NCBI GenBank assembly: GCA_963632245.1
Contig: CAVGTF010000095.1
Coordinates: 1-9,403 of the forward strand
Length of the DNA stretch: 9,403 bases
Direction: 5' to 3'
Origin: UBA1724 sp963632245
GTDB taxonomy: Bacteria > Verrucomicrobiota > Lentisphaeria > Oligosphaerales > Oligosphaeraceae
Positions 1 through 4,564 of the stretch are shown piece after piece. The notes beneath the pieces are model-generated. The model ran no database searches and had not been told where the DNA came from. It saw nothing but the letters and a program-made list of their open reading frames with translations. The first letter of the stretch is position 1, and every line of letters begins with the position of its first letter. The position numbers and the translations under genes are program-made.

Positions 1-957
1 TTCCTCTGCATCCCGCCGCTCTACCACACGGGCGCGAAGATGCACTGGATGGGCAGCCTCTTGGTGGGCGGAAAGGCGGTGCTCCTCAAGGGCGTCAAGC
101 CACAGTGGATCATCAATACCATCTCCGCAGAACGTTGCACCATCGTCTGGCTTCTAGTGCCCTGGGCACAGGATATCCTCGATGCCATCGAACGCGGTGA
201 AATCGAACTGAGCAACTACCATCTGGATCAGTGGAGACTCATGCACATCGGCGCACAGCCTGTGCCCCCCAGCCTCATCAAGCGCTGGATGAAGTACTTC
301 CCACACCACCAGTACGACACCAACTACGGCCTCAGCGAATCCATCGGACCCGGCGCCGTCCATCTTGGCGTGGAGAATATCGACCACGTGGGCGCTATTG
401 GCATCCCCGGATACGGCTGGCAGACCAAGGTGGTTGACGAACACCATAATCCCGTCCCCCGCGGCACCGTCGGCGAACTGGCCCTAAAGGGCGATGGCGT
501 CATGAGCGGATACTACAAGGACGAAAAGGCCACCAAGGAGGTCCTCCAGGATGGATGGCTCTTCACCGGCGATATGGCAAAGGAGTCCGAGGATGGATTC
601 CTCTACCTCGTGGACCGAAAGAAGGACGTGATCATCACTGGCGGCGAAAACCTCTACCCCGTCCAAATCGAGGACTTCCTCCGGAAAAACGACGCCATCA
701 AGGACGTGGCGGTCATCGGATTGCCCGATCAGCGACTGGGCGAAATCGCCGCCGCAATCGTCTCCGTGAAGCCCGAAAAGACCATCACCCAACAGGATCT
801 GGAACAGTTCTGTCTCGCTCTCCCCAGATATCAGCGGCCCCGGAAGTACATCTTCGCCGATGTCCCCAGAAACCCCACCGGAAAGATCGAAAAGCCACTG
901 CTCCGGAAAATGTACGGCGCAGATCAGCTGGTCGCGAAACAATACGAACTCAAGTAG
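1..957 (+). CDS. Acyl-CoA synthetase-like AMP-forming enzyme (5'-truncated by window edge)
   Basis: The reading frame is open from base 1 to the TAG at 955-957, so this is the last ~318 residues of a gene that starts outside the window; the internal ATG at 40 is not the true start. The family (class I adenylate-forming, ANL) activates a carboxylate with ATP and usually transfers it to CoA in the cytoplasm. Visible motifs, numbered from the first codon in the window: a HIGAQPVPP segment near 82, YGLSE at 109-113 (the A5 motif, usually YGxTE), GWLFTGD at 185-191 (A7, with the ribose-binding Asp), DRKKD followed by IITGGENLYP at 205-219 (A8 hinge and C-terminal domain), and NPTGK at 291-295 carrying the expected catalytic Lys. 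Full-length relatives have about 500-560 residues, so roughly 60% is present. The motifs fit fatty-acyl or aryl-CoA ligases best; the substrate cannot be fixed because most of the acyl-pocket region is missing. A terminator begins 4 bases after the stop. Confidence 0.93.
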   Translation, partial: FLCIPPLYHTGAKMHWMGSLLVGGKAVLLKGVKPQWIINTISAERCTIVWLLVPWAQDILDAIERGEIELSNYHLDQWRLMHIGAQPVPPSLIKRWMKYFPHHQYDTNYGLSESIGPGAVHLGVENIDHVGAIGIPGYGWQTKVVDEHHNPVPRGTVGELALKGDGVMSGYYKDEKATKEVLQDGWLFTGDMAKESEDGFLYLVDRKKDVIITGGENLYPVQIEDFLRKNDAIKDVAVIGLPDQRLGEIAAAIVSVKPEKTITQQDLEQFCLALPRYQRPRKYIFADVPRNPTGKIEKPLLRKMYGADQLVAKQYELK

Positions 958-961
958 AAGC

Positions 962-1017
962 GGCACACAAAAAAAGGGCCCTGTGGCAATCGCCACAGGG
1001 CCCCTTTTGTGTGTGCC
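962..1017 (+). terminator. Strong intrinsic terminator of the acyl-CoA synthetase gene
   Basis: A 26-bp, almost perfect stem (arms 962-987 and 992-1017) has the loop AATC. The arms carry an A-run on the 5' side and TTTTGTGTGTG on the 3' side, so it could act in both directions. The GC core and the loop recur in the terminator at 4091-4137 after an unrelated gene. Confidence 0.85.
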
Positions 1018-1032
1018 AATGAAAAAGAATTT

Positions 1033-1080
1033 AGCAGGGGCACGAGGGCGGCAGCCTCCCGCCCTTTGGATGCCCCCGCT
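1033..1080. repeat. Structured G-rich fragment of the dispersed repeat family
   Basis: Nested stems can be drawn: an outer stem 1033-1042/1071-1080 with 9 of 10 pairs, and an inner stem GGGCGG (1046-1051)/CCGCCC (1059-1064). The inner part (GGGGCACG, then GGGCGGCAGC, then CCCGYC, then CTTTGG) recurs near 3000-3035 and at 9262-9295, which places it in the distal part of the dispersed repeat. No gene is seen here; its function is unknown. Confidence 0.6.
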
Positions 1081-1121
1081 AGGGAAGAATCGCCCCGGTG
1101 CTAGTGCCGTCTTAGAAACAG

Positions 1122-1705
1122 TATTGGTACCGCCGCATGGGCGGAAGAGGCGCGGAGCGGCTTTGCGGGTGGGGCGTGTCATGAAAGGGGGGATGTCCAA
1201 AGGACTGGGGGCAAGCCCCCCGCACCCCCCGAAAAAAACTAGGTTAGCGATATGGGGCGATATTGGTATCGCCGCATGGGCGGAAGAGGCGCGGAGCGGC
1301 CCTACGGGTGGGGCGTGTCATGAAAGGGGGGATGTCCAAAGGACTGGGGGCAAGCCCCCCGCACCCCCCGAAAAAAACTAGGTTAGCGATATGGGGCGAT
1401 ATTGGTATCGCCGCATGGGCGGAAGAGGCGCGGAGCGGCCCTACGGGTGGGGCGTGTCATGAAAGGGGGGATGTCCAAAGGACTGGGGGCAAGCCCCCCG
1501 CACCCCCCGAAAAAAACTAGGTTAGCGATATGGGGCGATATTGGTATCGCCGCATGGGCGGAAGAGGCGCGGAGCGGCCCTACGGGTGGGGCGTGTCATG
1601 AAAGGGGGGATGTCCAAAGGACTGGGGGCAAGCCCCCCGCACCCCCCGAAAAAAACTAGGTTAGCGATATGGGGCGATATTGGTATCGCCGCATGGGCGG
1701 AAGAG
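1122..1705. repeat. 139-bp tandem repeat, four full copies plus one partial copy
   Basis: Units start at 1122, 1261, 1400, 1539 and 1678, exactly 139 bp apart. Units 2-4 look identical. Unit 1 differs at about four positions (ggtaCcg, and CTTTGC in place of CCCTAC near 1171). The fifth copy stops after about 28 bp, at GCGGAAGAG. Each unit contains a possible three-way junction (in unit 1, 1187-1230): an outer GGGGGG/CCCCCC stem, an inner GTCC-AAA-GGAC arm, and an inner GGGGG-CAAG-CCCCC arm, followed by GAAAAAAACT. Another hairpin, GGCGATA-TTGG-TATCGCC, spans each unit boundary (e.g. 1256-1273). Since 139 is not a multiple of 3 the frame rotates between units, so the open frames across it are not protein repeats. 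Unit 1 begins with the GGTACCGCCGCAT...GGCGGAAG hairpin that also occurs in the dispersed family near 9176-9201. Confidence 0.93.
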
Positions 1706-1774
1706 CATTGCCGGGGGGCGCCATATAGGGCAAAACTCTTAGTTACTATCTGCGGGGAAATATGTGTGTAGTGG
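1706..1774. other. Non-coding spacer between tandem array and pseudopilin leader
   Basis: This sequence follows the truncated last tandem unit and precedes the duplicated leader. I see no convincing gene, promoter or hairpin. It is more AT-rich than the array. Confidence 0.4.
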
Positions 1775-1982
1775 GTGGTGTTGAAAATCTTGACAATTCA
1801 TGTCAATTTTGCACATTATACAGACTTGTCATGACTTGTCGTGGGGGGGGCAAGATTTGTCGCGTTTTTTGTTGTGAAGGCTTGTGTTTTCTTGGAATCT
1901 GCGTATAATCTGTATTGACGCTCATTTTTGAGACAGTCTTTTTTTGCCTTCCTGCAATAAGAACCCCGAAAACAAAACAACC
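1775..1982 (+). promoter_or_regulatory. Duplicated promoter and leader of pseudopilin gene 1
   Basis: The segment is almost repeated at 3062-3274. It holds a perfect -10 TATAAT (1904-1909) with a weak -35 TTGTGT (1882-1887, 16-bp spacer), which would start a transcript near 1916 and leave a ~67-nt 5' UTR. An upstream candidate has TTGACA (1790-1795), an 18-bp spacer and CATTAT (1814-1819). The TTGACA is half of a perfect palindrome, TTGACA-ATTCA-TGTCAA (1790-1806). Behind it are two direct copies of GACTTGTC (1823-1830, 1833-1840) and a related GATTTGTC (1854-1861), separated by a G-run. These look like operator sites. The UTR has CTCA-TTTT-TGAG followed by a T-run, too weak to call an attenuator. 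No Shine-Dalgarno sequence precedes the ATG; the leader there is A-rich (AAAACAAAACAACC). Confidence 0.6.
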
Positions 1983-2771
1983 ATGCGTAAACACTTCACT
2001 CTGATCGAACTGTTGGTCGTGATCGCGATTATCGCCATTTTGGCTGCCATGCTGCTGCCTGCCCTGAGCAAGGCCCGTGAGAAGGCTCGTGCCATCAGTT
2101 GCACCAACAATCTGAAGGAGATCCAGCTGGGTGCTATCCTCTACGGCAATGACTACGACGACTACCTGCCTCCCAGCAACTCCGCGAGCTATTTCGGCGA
2201 TACTTGGGAAGACTACACCATCTTCTGGTTTACTCTGAATCCCATGATTCCCGAGGCCCCCATGACCTACGGTGATTGGAAGACCAAGGACCCCGCCGCC
2301 TACTACGATTCCAGCACCACTCACAACAGTCAGGGCAAGGAAGACAAGAGCTCCTGGCACAAGATCATGCTGTGCCCCTCCTGCCCCACCAGCGAGCGCC
2401 TGAATGGCAATATCGGCTACTCCCTCTCCATCGGCGGTGGACAGAGTGACTGGCTGCGCAACTACGCCGGCGCTCCTCTGGGCGAGGCCGCTCGTTGGCA
2501 CCGTATCTCTTCTATCAAGTTCCCCAGCATCCACATTAACTACACCGACGGCACTCGCGACAGCTGGTGGGGCCCCTACACCGTCTGCTCTCATCCCCAC
2601 TGCATTGCCGCCGCCAAGGATAAGTACTATCGCCATAGCGGCCTGATGAATCTGACCTGCACTGATGGCCACGTGGAAGCCCACCAGGTCGGACGCGTCA
2701 ATACTCTCATCAACGACTACTACTGGTTCCCCGGCGTGACTGGCGTCGAGGGTGGCGACGATATGCTCTAG
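1983..2771 (+). CDS. Prepilin-type H-X9-DG pseudopilin, copy 1
   Basis: The product is 262 residues, starting at the ATG at 1983. An in-frame TTG at 1944 would add 13 polar residues, but the class III signal normally sits at the very N-terminus, so the ATG is preferred. The protein begins MRKHFTLIELL with a long hydrophobic helix ending in LLPALSKAREKA. This is a type IV prepilin-like signal: Phe+1 and Glu+5 are present, but the residue before the cleavage site is His, not Gly. Near the C-terminus YRHSGLMNLTCTDGH supplies the H-X9-DG motif (His, nine residues, Asp-Gly) that names this DUF1559-like family, abundant in Planctomycetes and Lentisphaerae. A CPSC motif lies mid-protein, and the middle is rich in Tyr, Trp and Asp. 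The expected role is a surface or periplasmic protein anchored or assembled by a type II secretion or pilus-like machine; its partner is unknown. A terminator follows the stop at once. Confidence 0.92.
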   Translation: MRKHFTLIELLVVIAIIAILAAMLLPALSKAREKARAISCTNNLKEIQLGAILYGNDYDDYLPPSNSASYFGDTWEDYTIFWFTLNPMIPEAPMTYGDWKTKDPAAYYDSSTTHNSQGKEDKSSWHKIMLCPSCPTSERLNGNIGYSLSIGGGQSDWLRNYAGAPLGEAARWHRISSIKFPSIHINYTDGTRDSWWGPYTVCSHPHCIAAAKDKYYRHSGLMNLTCTDGHVEAHQVGRVNTLINDYYWFPGVTGVEGGDDML

Positions 2772-2817
2772 GCACAAAAAGCCCCCCGTGCATGCATGCG
2801 CGGGGGGCTTTTTGTGC
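2772..2817 (+). terminator. Intrinsic terminator of pseudopilin gene 1
   Basis: A perfect 17-bp stem (2772-2788/2801-2817) of GCACAAAAAGCCCCCCG type extends by four inner pairs over a TGCA loop. It starts at the base after the TAG. A-run and T-run flanks suggest it can work in both directions. Its core differs from that of the other two terminators. Confidence 0.88.
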
Positions 2818-2830
2818 AATGAGGAACATG

Positions 2831-3053
2831 AAAAAAGGAGGAGGGAGGAAGGAGGAAGTTTGGTCAGGGTTCCGGCGAGCCGAAACCCCGCGCCGGAATT
2901 TATCAGCGCGTGCGTAGAGCGCGCTCAAAGTGGCGCGCTAGTGTGTAAAGGGTAAGGGGGAAAAGTACCGCCGGTAGGCGGAAGAAAATAGGCAAGGGTG
3001 CGGGGGCGGCAGCCTCCCGTCCTTTGGATATTCTGCATGGGGGGAAGAACGTC
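2831..3053 (+). repeat. Dispersed hairpin-array repeat, copy A
   Basis: The copy opens with a purine tract (2830-2858) of A6 and GGAGG/GGAAGG units, then AGTTTGGTCAGGG. Hairpins follow in order: hp1 from 2867 to 2888 (one mismatch), hp2 2889-2910 (CGCGCCGG arm, one mismatch and one wobble), hp3 2918-2925/2932-2939 (AGCGCGCT/GGCGCGCT), a CCGCC-GGTA-GGCGG hairpin near 2970, and a G-rich GGGGGCGGCAGCCTCCCG hairpin near 3005. It fills the gap between the two pseudopilin genes. No reading frame is credible. Confidence 0.8.
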
Positions 3054-3061
3054 TTTTTTTT

Positions 3062-3274
3062 GTGGTGTTGAAAATACTTCGACAAATCATGTCAATTTTG
3101 CACATTATACAGACTTGTCATGACTTGTCGTGGGGGGGGGGCAAAATTTGTCGCGTTTTTTTGTTGTGAGGGCTTGTGTTTTCTTGGCATCTGCGTATAA
3201 TCTGTATTGACGCTCATTTTTGAGACAGTCTTTTTTTGCCTTCCTGCAATAAGAACCCCGAAAACAAAACAACC
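3062..3274 (+). promoter_or_regulatory. Duplicated promoter and leader of pseudopilin gene 2
   Basis: This is a near copy of 1775-1982 with a few substitutions and small insertions. It keeps TATAAT (3196-3201) with TTGTGT (3174-3179) at 16 bp, both GACTTGTC direct repeats (3112-3119, 3122-3129), and the G-run. The upstream palindrome has one changed base, giving TCGACA-AATCA-TGTCAA (3079-3095). Conservation of the -10, the direct repeats and the AAAACAAAACAACC stretch before the ATG suggests both genes respond to the same signal. Confidence 0.6.
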
Positions 3275-4078
3275 ATGCGTAAACACTTCACTCTGATCGA
3301 ACTGTTGGTCGTGATCGCGATTATCGCCATTTTGGCTGCCATGCTGCTGCCTGCCCTGAGCAAGGCCCGTGAGAAGGCTCGTGCCATCAGCTGCACCAAC
3401 AACCTGAAGCAGATCCAGCTGGGTGCTATCCTCTACGGCAATGACTACGACGACTATCTGCCTCCCTGCCTCTTCCTGGATCCCTTCGTCGCCGATTGGT
3501 CTACTGTTGACTACGGCAAGACTTGGTTCACTCTGAATCCCCTCATCCCCCAGACCCCTCTGACCTACGGTGAGTGGAAGACCAAGGATCCCGCTGGTAC
3601 CTTCGATTCTGGCGCGACCTTCAATTCCGCAGGCTATGAGGACAAGAGCTCCTGGCATAAGGTGTTGAGCTGCCCCTCCTGCCCCACCAGCGAGCGCCTG
3701 AATGGTAATATCGGCTACTCTCTGGCCGTGGGCGCTGGATACAGCCAGCTCATCAAGTCCTGGCTGACGGATGACATCAAGGCCGCCTGCGACTGGCACC
3801 GCATCTCCAGCATCAAGTATCCCAGCATCCACGTGAACTATACGGATGGTACCCGTAAGGCTGGTTGGGGATACGATGTCACCATCTCCACCCATCCCCA
3901 CGCCATCGTCAAGGACGATACCACCAAGGCCGCCTACTATCGCCATAGCGACCAGATGAACATGTCCTTCTCCGATGGTCACGTGGAGGCCTCCCAGCTC
4001 ACCCGCGTCAATACCCTCATTAAGGACTACTACTGGTGGCCCAACTGCAATGTCACCGAGGGCGGCGATAACCGCTAA
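3275..4078 (+). CDS. Prepilin-type H-X9-DG pseudopilin, copy 2
   Basis: The product is 267 residues. The ATG at 3275 was chosen for the same reason as in copy 1 (an in-frame TTG lies 13 codons upstream). The first ~55 residues, MRKHFTLIELL through GNDYDDYLPP, match copy 1 apart from one Glu-to-Gln change (NNLKQIQ), and the DNA there is nearly identical. After residue ~56 the proteins diverge, with islands shared at the WFTLNP segment, the DKSSWHK and CPSCPTSERLNGNIGYSL segment, and WHRISSIK. The H-X9-DG motif is YRHSDQMNMSFSDGH. The C-terminal DYYWWPNCNVTEGGDNR resembles copy 1. The predicted role is the same: a pseudopilin-type exported protein processed by a prepilin peptidase, with His replacing Gly before the cleavage site. 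The pair is a tandem duplication interrupted by repeat copy A. A terminator begins 12 bases after the stop. Confidence 0.92.
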   Translation: MRKHFTLIELLVVIAIIAILAAMLLPALSKAREKARAISCTNNLKQIQLGAILYGNDYDDYLPPCLFLDPFVADWSTVDYGKTWFTLNPLIPQTPLTYGEWKTKDPAGTFDSGATFNSAGYEDKSSWHKVLSCPSCPTSERLNGNIGYSLAVGAGYSQLIKSWLTDDIKAACDWHRISSIKYPSIHVNYTDGTRKAGWGYDVTISTHPHAIVKDDTTKAAYYRHSDQMNMSFSDGHVEASQLTRVNTLIKDYYWWPNCNVTEGGDNR

Positions 4079-4090
4079 ATCCTAGAGACA

Positions 4091-4137
4091 CACAAAAAAG
4101 GGGCCCTGCGGCAATCGCCACAGGGCCCCTTTTTGTG
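4091..4137 (+). terminator. Intrinsic terminator of pseudopilin gene 2
   Basis: The arms 4091-4112 and 4117-4137 pair over an AATC loop with one A bulge and one C/A mismatch, and TTTTTGTG follows the GC core. The core GGGGCCCTGCGGC-AATC-GCC nearly equals the terminator at 962-1017 behind an unrelated gene. Confidence 0.87.
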
Positions 4138-4558
4138 AATGAGGAATTAGAAATGAGGAATGAGGAGTTGTGGCCACTCTGCAGTGGGCCTTGGCGGTGC
4201 TGCGCGCCGCCAAACCGCCGAGCGGCGCTAGAGGGCGCCGCAATTATGAATTAGGAGTTCGTTTCCCTCTATCGACACAACTTGCACAGGGTAGATTTCC
4301 AATAATAGAGGGGAAAAATCAAAAAAAATGGGGGGCGCTCCCGCTCCCCTGCCTACTTTTTCCCGCCTACTGGCGGTACTTTTTTTCCTTACCATTTGCA
4401 CTTTGCGCGCTAATTTAGGTGCGCTTTACGCACGCGCCGGTAAATTCCGGCGCGGGGGTTCGCCGTGCGAAACCTTGGCCTAACTTCCTCCTTCCTCCTT
4501 CCCTCCTTCCTCCTTCCCTCCTTCCTCCTTCCCTCCTTCCTCCTTCCCTCCTTTTTCT
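4138..4558 (-). repeat. Dispersed hairpin-array repeat, copy B (long form, inverted)
   Basis: Read on the minus strand it begins with a 75-nt purine tract; on the plus strand 4484-4558 is pure pyrimidine and contains four exact copies of a 15-bp unit, CTTCCTCCTTCCCTC (4491-4550). Hairpins hp1 (4456-4474), hp2 (4433-4440/4447-4454) and a degraded hp3 follow, then CCGCC-TACT-GGCGG (4363-4376). A distal half shared only with copy C contains the CAAGTTGTG segment, the GCGGCGC/GCGCCGC hairpin and AATGAGGAAT-type direct repeats (4138-4175). On the plus strand CCGCC-TACT-GGCGG plus T7 (4363-4386) resembles a terminator pointing toward the next gene. No reading frame is credible. Confidence 0.82.
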
Positions 4559-4564
4559 AGATTT

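Noticed and set aside
1122..1705. CRISPR array
   Set aside because: The 139-bp units abut one another with no unique spacers, and the unit length is far above the usual 23-50 bp repeat.
1263..1771. Small proteins encoded in the tandem repeat
   Set aside because: The unit length (139) rotates the frame at each copy, so the overlapping 85-codon frames are by-products of a GC-rich non-coding repeat. They have no RBS and a Pro/Gly/Arg-rich composition.
1944..1982. TTG start giving a 13-residue N-terminal extension of the pseudopilins
   Set aside because: The extension would place polar residues before a class III signal that normally begins at the N-terminus, and no ribosome-binding site supports the TTG. 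The ATG at 1983 (and 3275) gives the standard MRKHFTLIE start.
1803..3982. Long minus-strand frames opposite both pseudopilin genes
   Set aside because: They are shadows created by the codon bias of the plus-strand genes. Their translations are low-complexity Val/Gly/Ala-rich and match no family, and their similarity to each other merely follows from the duplication.
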